DNA of 64,000 nt from Niastella vici (GTDB lineage Bacteria; Bacteroidota; Bacteroidia; Chitinophagales; Chitinophagaceae): positions 1 through 64,000 of the forward strand of contig NZ_LVYD01000052.1 of assembly GCF_002077945.1 (NCBI RefSeq). Direction: 5' to 3'. The notes below the pieces were generated by a model, which worked only from the letters and a program-made list of their open reading frames with translations, had not been told where the DNA came from and ran no database searches. Position 1 is the stretch's first letter. Every line of letters begins with the position of its first letter. The translations under genes and the position numbers were made by a program. Shown here piece by piece: positions 49,994-58,824 of the stretch.

Positions 49994-51232
49994 ATGAAAT
50001 ACTTCTCCCATTTGAACACCGCTGTGCAGTTGCTGCAACAATACAACGGCAGCCAACCGTTCGGGAGTTTTATTAAACAATTCTTCAGCCAGCATAAGAA
50101 ATACGGGTCAAAAGACCGCAAGAATATTTCCCAGTTATGTTATGCATTCTTTCGCCTGGGCAAGGCATTGCCGCAACTGCCGGCAGAAGAACGCATCGTC
50201 ACAGCACTGTTCTTTTGCAGCCACGAACCCAATGAACTGCTGCAACACCTGAAACCGGCATGGAACGAAAAAACGCGCTTACCGTTACCTGAAAAAATAC
50301 AGGTCTTTAATGATGACCAGGGTGCAGCCGGACAAATATTGACCATGTATGACCTGTTTCCCTGGCGCGAAGCCTTAAGCGATGACATAAACTATGAACA
50401 TTTCTGCGTTTCCTTTTTCACCCAACCCGATCTGTTTTTGCGGGTACGCGCGGGTGCAGGAGCAACCGTAAAAGGGAAACTGCAACAGGCAGGCATTCCC
50501 TTCGGCGAACCAGGTGCTTCCTGTGTGGCCTTACCCAATGCATCGAAGATCGATGGAGTGATTGAAATAGATAAAGAAGCAGTGATACAGGACTTTAGCT
50601 CGCAAAGGATTGGGGAGTTAATGGAGTATATACGCGATTCAATAGAACGCCCCTCGACTACGCTTGGGGCCCGCGGTTCCGCCCCTTCCACTTCGCCCAA
50701 AGCGCTCAGGATCTGGGATGCCTGCGCAGCCAGCGGCGGTAAATCTATTCTGGCCCATGATATCTTTCCGAAGATCGACCTCACGGTGACGGATGTAAGA
50801 AAATCGATCCTTTTTAATCTGGAGAAGCGTTTTGCTGCAGCAGGCATCAGGCATTATCATTCCTATGTAGCAGACCTTTCCTCTTCTATGCTTCCGGGCG
50901 AACATCCATTATTCGATATCATCATCACCGACGTGCCCTGCACCGGTTCCGGCACCTGGAGCCGTACACCCGAGCAATTGTATTATTTCGATCCGCAACA
51001 AATAGAAAAGTACAGCAACCTGCAAAAAAAGATCGTCAGCAATGCCATTCCCCACCTGAAGCCGGGCGGCTTTTTTTTGTATTGTACCTGTTCGGTATTC
51101 AGAAAAGAAAATGAGGAAGTACTTCAGTTCATCCAGGAACAGCATTCGCTGCAACTGTTACGCTCAACCTTGCTGACTGGTTATGATCAAAAGGCAGACA
51201 CCTTATTTGGAGCGGTATTTCAAAAACAATAA
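49994..51232 (+). CDS. NOP/RsmB-family RNA (cytosine-5) methyltransferase
   Basis: 412 residues from ATG 49994 (MKYFSHLNTAVQLLQQYNGS). The N-terminal helical part resembles the RsmB NusB-like region. The SAM-dependent domain has motif I DACAASGGKSILAHDI, motif IV DVPCTGSGTWSR (catalytic Cys in PC), and motif VI LYCTCSVFRKENEEVL (second Cys). It should methylate a cytosine of 16S rRNA or a tRNA. A 20-residue segment (RPSTTLGARGSAPSTSPKAL) immediately before motif I is low-complexity and repeat-derived; it is in frame and leaves the motifs intact. The convergent S8 protease gene ends 6 bases away. Confidence 0.88.
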   Translation: MKYFSHLNTAVQLLQQYNGSQPFGSFIKQFFSQHKKYGSKDRKNISQLCYAFFRLGKALPQLPAEERIVTALFFCSHEPNELLQHLKPAWNEKTRLPLPEKIQVFNDDQGAAGQILTMYDLFPWREALSDDINYEHFCVSFFTQPDLFLRVRAGAGATVKGKLQQAGIPFGEPGASCVALPNASKIDGVIEIDKEAVIQDFSSQRIGELMEYIRDSIERPSTTLGARGSAPSTSPKALRIWDACAASGGKSILAHDIFPKIDLTVTDVRKSILFNLEKRFAAAGIRHYHSYVADLSSSMLPGEHPLFDIIITDVPCTGSGTWSRTPEQLYYFDPQQIEKYSNLQKKIVSNAIPHLKPGGFFLYCTCSVFRKENEEVLQFIQEQHSLQLLRSTLLTGYDQKADTLFGAVFQKQ

Positions 51233-51238
51233 GCAGGC

Positions 51239-53209
51239 TTATTTCTTCAACACCTTACGGTTGTAGATGCGTTTGGTATTGTTGTACAATGCAACATCAT
51301 AAATACCGGCGTTCCAGCTGGCTGTTTGCACGGTTGTGCTATAATAGCCGGCCGGCTTATCAGCTTTTTTCGAATATACAATACGGCCCATCATATCAGT
51401 TATCTGGATACCCATATTGGCGATCGCTTCCGGTAAATTAACCACTACCTGCAACTGCTGATTGAAGGGGCTGGGCAGGGCCATTAACGTATTATCGGGA
51501 AAACAAACTGTGTTAACCGTCTGTTGCAGGTTGGCTATTTCAACAGCCGTATCGGCCGACCGTATGGTTTGTACAATACGGTACTGAATAATTCCGGCGC
51601 CTGCTGCGCGTAAGGTATCGTTATAAATATAACTGTTCGCTTTAAATGACAGGGAGGAAGAATTGATCTGATTAACGGTTGAAAAACCGGCCTCGCCTGG
51701 CAATTGCCGTTGCAGGGTATACACCGAGCTGGTATCGTCCCTGCTCTTCCAGTTTATGGTAACTACGCAATTGTTTATTGAAGTGCCGGCCGACGCAGAT
51801 CTTTTGATCAACAGGGCCACCCCTCTTTTGAAATTGGGAAGGCCATAGCCGAACCGGAAATCAGGATTGGTGTATTTGCTGGCGCTTTGTTGAATGGCGT
51901 CGATGATCTGCATATTACCGAATTCGGGGAACATCTGCCATAAACAGGCTGTCATGCCGGCCATGAGCGGACAGGCATAGGAAGTACCGCTGCCCGTAGT
52001 AGGATTACCCGTTGTTAAGGTGGAGATCACGGCGTTTTGCCCAACAGATACTACATTCGGTTTTAGCAGTCCGGCCCCGTTAGGTCCCCAGCTGCTCGAT
52101 GACGCAATATTCTGGTTTATATCAATTGACCCTATTGTGAACACGCTATCGCCATCGGCCGGGCAGCCCACATATTTCGTGTCGGTTGAACTGCCACCAC
52201 TGTTACCCGCAGCCACTACTACCAGTATACCCTTCTTTGCAGCCAAATCGGCCGCGATGGTGATCATAGCCGTATTGCCATTGCGTTGTGCGTAAGCATG
52301 ATTGAAAACAGAATTATCGAAATCAGTATAACCAAGGGAGCTGGAGATCATATCGACCCCGGCGCTATCGGCAAATTCAGCCGCTACCGCCCAGTTTTGT
52401 TCTTCAACCGGGTATTCGCTGCTCACGTCTTCTGTACGCAACAGCCAATAACTGGCATGTGGCGCCGAACCTATCAGCACACCCGGCCGGTTACTGGCCA
52501 GTAAGGAGAACACATAGGCGCCATGCGAATAATCTTCATTTACACTGGCTTCATTATTTACATAATCCCAGGTGCCCAGCACCCGGCCCTGCAACCGCAC
52601 ACTGTCAAAAGCGGGGTTTACGAGATAGTTATTAAAGCCCGCATCGAGTACGGCAATGGTCATGCCCCGGCCCGTAAAGCCAAGCTTATGCATGTAATCG
52701 CCGTTAAAGAGATGTATCTGGTTGTACATGCTGCCATAATCCGCGGCAGTATAGGTAGTGGTACCGAAAGACTGTTTAACCGAAACGGGCGATTGGCCGC
52801 TTTCATTTGGCTGTTCGGTCGAGAGTATATGTCTTGTACTGCTGCGGGGCGCAATACCGTTCGACTTTTTTACAAAAGGCAATGCATTGATGGTGGCAAT
52901 GGCATTGGCGTCGGAGGTTTTAATAAGCACCTGGTTCAGCCATTTGGAAGTATTCAAAATGGTCACATTGGGAACATTGCGAATGCTTTCGAGATAAGCG
53001 GGGTTTACCGGCAGGTCGGTTGAATCAAGGAGGATATTCTGGTTGATCCTGCGGGTAATTGATTTCGGTGATAAATAGGCAGCTGGCGAAGAAAGCGTAT
53101 AAGGCGTTCCATTTTTATCGGTAAACTGAACTATATATCGGGTAAACTGAGCTTGCGTAATACCGGTAATTACCGTCAATCCTATTATCAGCGTAACTAT
53201 TTTATTCAT
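51239..53209 (-). CDS. S8 (subtilisin-like) serine peptidase with T9SS sorting domain
   Basis: 656 residues with a signal peptide (MNKIVTLIIGLTVITGITQA). The catalytic triad is visible: Asp in MTIAVLDAGFN, His in YSHGAYVFSLLASN, Ser in GTSYACPLMAGMTA; the oxyanion Asn region is VVVAAGNSGGSST. An FnIII-like segment follows, and the C-terminus carries LPSPFNQQLQVVVNLP and ends in KRIYNRKVLKK, a T9SS sorting domain. It is a secreted, probably surface-bound protease for protein degradation. A propeptide-like region (about 20-130) precedes the catalytic domain. Confidence 0.93.
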   Translation of the reverse strand: MNKIVTLIIGLTVITGITQAQFTRYIVQFTDKNGTPYTLSSPAAYLSPKSITRRINQNILLDSTDLPVNPAYLESIRNVPNVTILNTSKWLNQVLIKTSDANAIATINALPFVKKSNGIAPRSSTRHILSTEQPNESGQSPVSVKQSFGTTTYTAADYGSMYNQIHLFNGDYMHKLGFTGRGMTIAVLDAGFNNYLVNPAFDSVRLQGRVLGTWDYVNNEASVNEDYSHGAYVFSLLASNRPGVLIGSAPHASYWLLRTEDVSSEYPVEEQNWAVAAEFADSAGVDMISSSLGYTDFDNSVFNHAYAQRNGNTAMITIAADLAAKKGILVVVAAGNSGGSSTDTKYVGCPADGDSVFTIGSIDINQNIASSSSWGPNGAGLLKPNVVSVGQNAVISTLTTGNPTTGSGTSYACPLMAGMTACLWQMFPEFGNMQIIDAIQQSASKYTNPDFRFGYGLPNFKRGVALLIKRSASAGTSINNCVVTINWKSRDDTSSVYTLQRQLPGEAGFSTVNQINSSSLSFKANSYIYNDTLRAAGAGIIQYRIVQTIRSADTAVEIANLQQTVNTVCFPDNTLMALPSPFNQQLQVVVNLPEAIANMGIQITDMMGRIVYSKKADKPAGYYSTTVQTASWNAGIYDVALYNNTKRIYNRKVLKK

Positions 53210-53261
53210 GGAAGGTTATCGTTTTGGTAAGGATCCCATGCCTAACCGGAGATGTGCCCGG

Positions 53262-54032
53262 TTAATTATGATCAATAATAGTCATTTTCACGCCAAATCC
53301 ATGCCGGTAACCAGAAACATTGGTGGGCGGTTGGTATTCCCACAGTTCCACTTCTTTATAAACAAGGCCTATTCCTTTTGCATATTTTTCAATCCAATAT
53401 GATTTGGAAGCAGGTACGGTTACCTGAATGGGCAAATTGGTTGAATCGGCTATCTGTAAAACAGAAATGGTGCTGTCGTAATTCTTGTTATTCAGCGTAA
53501 GGCTGGCGCCAATATCCTGGTAGGTATAATCCCATTTCTGAATATCTTCATCGTTGCTGAAATCGTACAGGTCCTGGTAAGGGTTATCGGGTAAATAGCC
53601 ATTACCCCGCCAGGTATGCCCATCCGTTACAGGGGTGGTAAGCTTTATGTACCGGAAATTGCTCTCACTCACTTCAACCTGTTGGTGCGAGGGGATCACC
53701 ATATAGGTCATTATCGGCCTCCAGTCGTTTTCGTTGGTACTGTTGACACCACGCAGGTACCTTATAATTCGCCAGCCGCTGCGGCCCAGGTTATCGGTAG
53801 CGGGCCCTTCCACCATATCTTTTGCCTGGTACGACACAATGGTATCTTTTTGCCCGTAATTGGTGAACCCCAGGGAATCGTACCGGTAGGTGATGTATTT
53901 ACCGGTTTGCAGATTCATATAATCTTCCAGTGCTATGGAGGAAAAACTATCATCTTTCTTATCGCAACCGGCAACCAGAAAACTTACAACCAGCACACCG
54001 GCGGCAATTATGGAGATAAAACATTTCTTCAT
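53262..54032 (-). CDS. Hypothetical lipoprotein
   Basis: A 256-residue protein with a lipoprotein signal (MKKCFISIIAAGVLVVSFLV, then AGC with the lipidated Cys). The mature part is beta-rich and polar, with NLQTGKYITYRYDSLGFTNY, GWRIIRYLRGVNSTNENDWR, and a late YWIEKYAKGIGLVYKEVELW. That last segment resembles lipocalin-like or DUF4249-type envelope proteins, but I do not recognise a named family. It starts 54 bases after the S8 gene is to begin on the same strand, so it may be transcribed together with it. Confidence 0.7.
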   Translation of the reverse strand: MKKCFISIIAAGVLVVSFLVAGCDKKDDSFSSIALEDYMNLQTGKYITYRYDSLGFTNYGQKDTIVSYQAKDMVEGPATDNLGRSGWRIIRYLRGVNSTNENDWRPIMTYMVIPSHQQVEVSESNFRYIKLTTPVTDGHTWRGNGYLPDNPYQDLYDFSNDEDIQKWDYTYQDIGASLTLNNKNYDSTISVLQIADSTNLPIQVTVPASKSYWIEKYAKGIGLVYKEVELWEYQPPTNVSGYRHGFGVKMTIIDHN

Positions 54033-54101
54033 ACAATGATTTGTAAAACAGCGACTTTGTTACAGGACAACCTTAGGGGTTATTTAGTTGCTTTATAAAA
54101 G

Positions 54102-54128
54102 AACCGTCCCGGCAAAACCGGGACGGTT
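54102..54128 (-). terminator. Intrinsic terminator of mnmA
   Basis: AACCGTCCCGG (54102-54112) pairs with CCGGGACGGTT (54118-54128) around a CAAAA loop; on the minus strand CTTTTAT follows. It lies 37 bases after the mnmA stop. Confidence 0.8.
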
Positions 54129-54164
54129 GGTAACGTTCTATAATATTTATTTATTGCCTGAGAA

Positions 54165-55268
54165 TCAGGCTATTTGTCCGCGCTGAATTACCCCGCCGCC
54201 GATCACATCATCGCCTTCATAAAAAACCGCGCTTTGGCCGGGGGCAATGCCTTTGGCATAATGGGAGAACTGTACCCGTACGCCATTATCCTGGTTAAAC
54301 AGGGTGGCCAGTGCCCCTTTATCTTTATAACGGATCTTGGTAAGTGCTTCCAGCCCGTCGGTTATACCTTCGTATTTTATCCAGTTTATCTTGTTCACCA
54401 GCATATCCTGGCGGTTCAGGTCATCTTCTTCGCCCAGCATCACGGTATTGGTTTCGGGTATAATGTTGGTTACATAAACCGGTTTGCCAAAAGTGATATC
54501 GAGGCCCTTCCGTTGCCCGATGGTATAAAAAGGATAGCCTTTATGTTTTCCCAACACCTTACCGGTTTTGTCAACAAAATTGCCACCCAGTACTTTTTCT
54601 TCCAGCCCTTCTACCCTTCTTTTCAAAAAGCCCCGGTAATCGTTATCGGGTACGAAGCAGATCTCATAGCTTTCGCTCTTTTTTGCCAGTTCGGGATAGC
54701 CGTAATCGAGCGCCATTTGGCGGATCTCGGTCTTATGATAGGTACCCAGTGGTAACAGGGTACGGCTCAACAGGTCCTGCTGTAAACCCCATAGTACATA
54801 GCTCTGGTCCTTGGTTTCGTCGGCTCCCTTGCTGATGTAAAAACGGCCATTGTTATGCTGATGCACATTGGCATAATGGCCGGTGGCAATATAATCGCAG
54901 CCCAGCGCATCGGCCCGCTTTAACAGCGCCCGCCATTTGATATGGGTATTGCACATAACGCAGGGATTGGGGGTGCGGCCAGCCAGGTATTCTTCTACAA
55001 AATTCTCGATCACAAAATCGCCGAACTCATCCCGTATATCGAGGATATAATGCGGGAACCCATGCTGCACCGCAGCCATGCGCGCATCATTGAAAGAATC
55101 GATATTACAACAGCCGGTTTCTTTTTTACTGCCGCCACTGGCAGCGTAATCCCATGTTTTCATGGTAATACCCACCACTTCATATCCCTGATCATTGAGC
55201 ATCAGGGCCGTAACGGTACTGTCGATACCGCCGCTCATTGCCACCAAAACTTTTCCTTTCCGGCTCAT
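54165..55268 (-). CDS. mnmA: tRNA-specific 2-thiouridylase MnmA
   Basis: 367 residues from ATG 55268 (MSRKGKVLVAMSGGIDSTVT); the frame is open eight codons further but without conserved sequence. The PP-loop SGGIDST, the catalytic Cys in NPCVMCNTHIKWRALL, and the second Cys in SYEICFVPDNDYRGFL are all present. It thiolates U34 of tRNA-Lys, -Glu and -Gln, which includes the tRNA-Gln type read by UUG anticodons; the CTG tRNA in this window is not its usual substrate. Sulfur comes from a persulfide relay encoded elsewhere. The upstream spacer contains repeat R1c. Confidence 0.96.
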   Translation of the reverse strand: MSRKGKVLVAMSGGIDSTVTALMLNDQGYEVVGITMKTWDYAASGGSKKETGCCNIDSFNDARMAAVQHGFPHYILDIRDEFGDFVIENFVEEYLAGRTPNPCVMCNTHIKWRALLKRADALGCDYIATGHYANVHQHNNGRFYISKGADETKDQSYVLWGLQQDLLSRTLLPLGTYHKTEIRQMALDYGYPELAKKSESYEICFVPDNDYRGFLKRRVEGLEEKVLGGNFVDKTGKVLGKHKGYPFYTIGQRKGLDITFGKPVYVTNIIPETNTVMLGEEDDLNRQDMLVNKINWIKYEGITDGLEALTKIRYKDKGALATLFNQDNGVRVQFSHYAKGIAPGQSAVFYEGDDVIGGGVIQRGQIA

Positions 55269-55306
55269 ATCATAATAAAAATTAGCGTGCAAAGATAATC
55301 TGGATT

Positions 55307-55403
55307 TCTGATTTCGGGATTTAGAGATTTAGAGATTACCTATTGCTCAGCAGTTCAACTAATTGCGAAATCCCAAAATCCCGAAATCCCGAAATCTCAA
55401 AAT
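55307..55403. repeat. Palindromic dispersed repeat, family R1, copy c
   Basis: The left arm has GATTTCGGGATTTAGAGATT and the right arm CCCGAAATCCCGAAATCTCA in opposite sense, separated by about 40 bases, so a long hairpin can form. It sits in the divergent spacer between mnmA and the M14 gene. Confidence 0.75.
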
Positions 55404-55457
55404 TTGTGTCTTATCTTCCCGGGCTAAACCTAATCAAACCACAAACGTAGAGTCATT

Positions 55458-58052
55458 ATGAGAAGACCCGATTTCAACAATCGTGCATGGGCGATTGTTC
55501 CCCTGTTTTTATTTATTTTCTTCCCCTCCACGGCCCAGGACCTTAGCTATTATCTTCCCGACAGCGTAACGTACAACCCGGCCATTCCCAAACCAAAAGA
55601 GATCATTTACCATGAACCCGGCGAATGGCATGTTACCCACGACCGGCTGGTGAATTATATGCAGGCCATTGCAAAGGCGGCGCCCGACCGGGTAAAGCTG
55701 GAGTTGATGGGATTTTCGTATGAAAGCCGGCCGCAGGTGTTGCTGATCATTACTTCGCCCAAAAACCTTCAACGGCTGGAAGAGATCCGGGAGCAGCATA
55801 TTCAGTTAAGCGACCCGCGCCGTTCAGCCGGTCTCGATATAGAACATATGCCCATCGTGGTATACATTGGTCATAGCATTCATGGCAATGAATCGAGCGG
55901 GGCCAATGCCGCCCTGGTAAGCGCCTATTACCTGGCGGCGGCCCAGGGAAAACAAATTGATGAGTTACTGGAAAATACGGTGATCCTTTTTGACCCTTCC
56001 TTTAACCCCGATGGATTGCAACGCTTCAGTACCTGGGTGAACCAGCATAAAAGCAAGAACCTGGTCACTGATCCGGATAGCCGCGAATTCAATGAAGTAT
56101 GGCCCGGCGGCCGGTTCAACCATTACTGGTTCGATTTGAACCGCGACTGGCTGCCACTGGTACATGTTGAAAGCCGGAACCGCTTGCAATGGTTCCACAA
56201 ATGGAAACCCAATATTTTAACCGATCACCATGAACAGAGCAGCAACGCCACCTTCTTTTTTCAGCCCGGCGTGCCATCGCGGGTGAATCCATTAACGCCA
56301 GCTGGCAACCAGGAGCTTACCGGCAAACTCGCTGCATACCATTCGGCCTTTCTTGACCGTATTGGTTCCCTGTATTTTACGCGTGAGAATTATGATGACT
56401 TTTATTATGGTAAAGGGTCTACCTACCCCGACATCAATGGCGCCATTGGAATTTTGTTTGAACAGGCCTCTTCGCGCGGGCATGCACAGCAAACAGAGAA
56501 CGGCATTTTGCGTTTCCCCTTCACCATCAAAAATCAATTCACCACTACGCTCAGCACCCTCGAAGGTGCCAAAGTCCTGCGTAAGGAATTTCTGGCCTAT
56601 CAACGCGATTTTTATAAGAACGCGCTGGTTGAAGCAGCGGTCGCACCGGTAAAAGGATATGTATTCGGAAGCGTTCGCGATAAGAACAAGACTGCGTTGT
56701 TTGTTGACCTGTTACGCCGCCAGCAGATCGATGTATATGAACTGAACACGGCCCTGCAGGCAGAAGGGTTTTCGTTTGAAAAAGGCAATGCATTTGTAGT
56801 GCCCGCCAATCAAACCCAATACAAAGTGATCAGGGCGATCTTTGATAAAACGCTCAACTATAAAGACAGTTTGTTTTACGACATTACCGCCTGGACGTTG
56901 CCGCTGGCTTTTGGCCTGCCTTATGCAGAATTGAATGCCACCCGTTTTAATACCGCGTTGATGGGCGCAAAAATTGATAAAGCGGTTCTACCCACCGGCA
57001 CTGTATCGGGTGGGAAAAGCCAGTATGCCTATCTGTTTGAGTGGGATGAATATTATGCACCACGTGCGCTATACGCCTTGCAGCAAGCCGGCGTTTTGAC
57101 CCGCGCCGCCACCAATACATTTGATATACCCACCCATGATGGCGACCGGACATTCAATTACGGCACTATTTGTATTCCGGTAAAACTGCAGCAAATGGAT
57201 GCCGACAAATTGTATCAGCAGATGCAACAGGTAGCCGCACAAAACGGCATTACCATTTATGCCATCAATACCGCCAATGCGATCAGCGGCAGTGATTTGG
57301 GCAGTCCGAAAATGCGGCCGCTTGTACAACCGGCCATTGCCATGCTTACCGGAACGGGCGTGAACCCAACTGATGCCGGTGAGATCTGGTTTATGCTCGA
57401 CCAGCAGTTTAATATGCCATCTACACACCTGGAAGTGCCCGTCTTCAACCGCGCCGATCTGAGCAAATACAACACGCTGATCATGGTGAGCGGTTCGTAT
57501 AATAACCTCGACAAAGAGAAGCTGCGCAACTGGATACAGGCCGGCGGCACTTTTATTGTTACGGAAGAAGCGGTACAATGGGCCGCGCAAAACGGGTTCA
57601 CCAATATTACATTTAAAAAGGCCAAAGAAGATACGAGCAAACAGATCGCTTATTCGGAACGCGATTACCGCACCGGTGCGCAAAGAATGAATGGCGCTAT
57701 TTTCAGGGCCATCACCGATTTAAGCCATCCATTGGCTTACGGCTATAATTATCCGTACGTTGATCTGTTCAAGGCCAACACGGTGTATCCTGAGCGGAAT
57801 AAAAATCCGTATTCCAATCCGTTTGTGTATGGCGACAAGCCTTTGCAAAGTGGATTTGTAACCAAAGAGAATTATGATGCCATTAAAAACTCCGCAGCGG
57901 TGCTGGTAAATACGTTGGGGAATGGGCGGGTGATCTCCATTGCCGACAATCCCAATTTCAGAGCGTTTTGGCTGGGCGGAACGAAGTTGTTTATGAATGC
58001 GATATTTTTTGGAAGATTGATAGAATTGGGATCGGGAAAGAATGAAAAATAA
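55458..58052 (+). CDS. Large M14-family zinc carboxypeptidase, secreted
   Basis: An 864-residue protein with a signal peptide (FLFIFFPSTAQD region). The M14 metal site is GHSIHGNESSGANAALVS (His, Glu); substrate-binding motifs are FNPDGLQRFS and FDLNRDWLPLVHVESRNRL; a further His is in LTDHHEQSSNATFFFQPG. The catalytic domain ends near residue 400, and the long remainder (about 400-860) includes a glutamine-amidotransferase-like beta/alpha region (NTLIMVSGSYNNLDKEKLRN). It should process peptides outside the cytoplasm. With the enzyme at 39196-40914 this is the second M14 protein in the window; the two differ in length and domain order. Confidence 0.88.
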   Translation: MRRPDFNNRAWAIVPLFLFIFFPSTAQDLSYYLPDSVTYNPAIPKPKEIIYHEPGEWHVTHDRLVNYMQAIAKAAPDRVKLELMGFSYESRPQVLLIITSPKNLQRLEEIREQHIQLSDPRRSAGLDIEHMPIVVYIGHSIHGNESSGANAALVSAYYLAAAQGKQIDELLENTVILFDPSFNPDGLQRFSTWVNQHKSKNLVTDPDSREFNEVWPGGRFNHYWFDLNRDWLPLVHVESRNRLQWFHKWKPNILTDHHEQSSNATFFFQPGVPSRVNPLTPAGNQELTGKLAAYHSAFLDRIGSLYFTRENYDDFYYGKGSTYPDINGAIGILFEQASSRGHAQQTENGILRFPFTIKNQFTTTLSTLEGAKVLRKEFLAYQRDFYKNALVEAAVAPVKGYVFGSVRDKNKTALFVDLLRRQQIDVYELNTALQAEGFSFEKGNAFVVPANQTQYKVIRAIFDKTLNYKDSLFYDITAWTLPLAFGLPYAELNATRFNTALMGAKIDKAVLPTGTVSGGKSQYAYLFEWDEYYAPRALYALQQAGVLTRAATNTFDIPTHDGDRTFNYGTICIPVKLQQMDADKLYQQMQQVAAQNGITIYAINTANAISGSDLGSPKMRPLVQPAIAMLTGTGVNPTDAGEIWFMLDQQFNMPSTHLEVPVFNRADLSKYNTLIMVSGSYNNLDKEKLRNWIQAGGTFIVTEEAVQWAAQNGFTNITFKKAKEDTSKQIAYSERDYRTGAQRMNGAIFRAITDLSHPLAYGYNYPYVDLFKANTVYPERNKNPYSNPFVYGDKPLQSGFVTKENYDAIKNSAAVLVNTLGNGRVISIADNPNFRAFWLGGTKLFMNAIFFGRLIELGSGKNEK

Positions 58053-58167
58053 TTTTCTAATAGGCTAATAGAAAGGCATCTACGAAACCCAGGATTGTGT
58101 AGCAGGTACAAAATCATATCTGGGGAAGAGACTTAGCAAGAATTTTTCCCCACGCTTAAACACCCTG

Positions 58168-58197
58168 TTGCCACTAATGCGGGAAACCGTAAATTGC
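58168..58197 (+). promoter_or_regulatory. Possible promoter of ssb
   Basis: TTG (58168-58170), 19 bases, TAAATTGC (58190-58197) approximates the Bacteroidota promoter. Transcription would begin about 35 bases before the ssb ATG. Confidence 0.4.
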
Positions 58198-58238
58198 CCC
58201 ACAAACAATATTTAAGTACGAAGCTAAATTTATTAAGT

Positions 58239-58688
58239 ATGATCAAGTTACAAGTAATCGGCAACCTGGGTAAAGATTGTGTTACCAACAATGTGAATGG
58301 AAAAACAGTAATGAATTTTACGGTAGCCCATACAGAAAGATTTCGTGATGCCCAGGGGAACCAGAAAGACAAGACCATTTGGGTGGATTGTGCTTACTGG
58401 AGTGACCGTACAGGCATTGCGCCATATTTGCGCAAAGGCACACAGGTGTATGTAGAAGGAAATCCAGAATTAAGAACATTTACTAAGCAAGATGGTACAT
58501 ATGGCGCTTCGTTGACGCTGCGGGTAATATCGATTCAATTATTAGGTGGTCGTCCTGAAGGTGGTAGCGGCGGAAGTGATTTTAGCGGCGGCAATCAATA
58601 TTCAGCACCAGCGGCGCCTAAAGCAGGCGCTAATGTTTCATCGGGCGGCGGTGGCTTCAATGAGCCGGTTGATGATCTGCCGTTCTAA
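58239..58688 (+). CDS. ssb: Single-stranded DNA-binding protein
   Basis: 149 residues from ATG 58239 (MIKLQVIGNLGKDCVTNNVN); the frame is open 15 codons further upstream without conserved sequence. An OB-fold (to about residue 105; FTVAHTERFRDAQGNQKDKT, CAYWSDRTGIAPYLRKGTQV, YVEGNPELRTFTKQDGTYGA) is followed by a flexible Gly-rich linker and the acidic end EPVDDLPF that recruits repair and replication partners. It binds single-stranded DNA as a tetramer. Confidence 0.95.
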   Translation: MIKLQVIGNLGKDCVTNNVNGKTVMNFTVAHTERFRDAQGNQKDKTIWVDCAYWSDRTGIAPYLRKGTQVYVEGNPELRTFTKQDGTYGASLTLRVISIQLLGGRPEGGSGGSDFSGGNQYSAPAAPKAGANVSSGGGGFNEPVDDLPF

Positions 58689-58723
58689 CTTAAGAATAGA
58701 GTCGCCTAAAGTTTTGGCATAAT

Positions 58724-58760
58724 AAAACGGGTAACGTCATAAAGAGGTTGCCCGTTTTTT
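58724..58760 (+). terminator. Intrinsic terminator of ssb
   Basis: AAAACGGGTAAC (58724-58735) pairs with GTTGCCCGTTTT (58747-58758) with one G-T pair, followed by TTTT. Confidence 0.88.
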
Positions 58761-58824
58761 ATTTCGTAATTTGCAATAAAGGAATTTTATGGAAGGTAAT
58801 GCTCCAAACTTGACGCAACTCAAT

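Noticed and set aside
55307-55403. AAATCCCGAAATC units as a CRISPR array
   Set aside because: The units are 8-10 bases, contiguous and variable, with no equal spacers; they form a palindrome.
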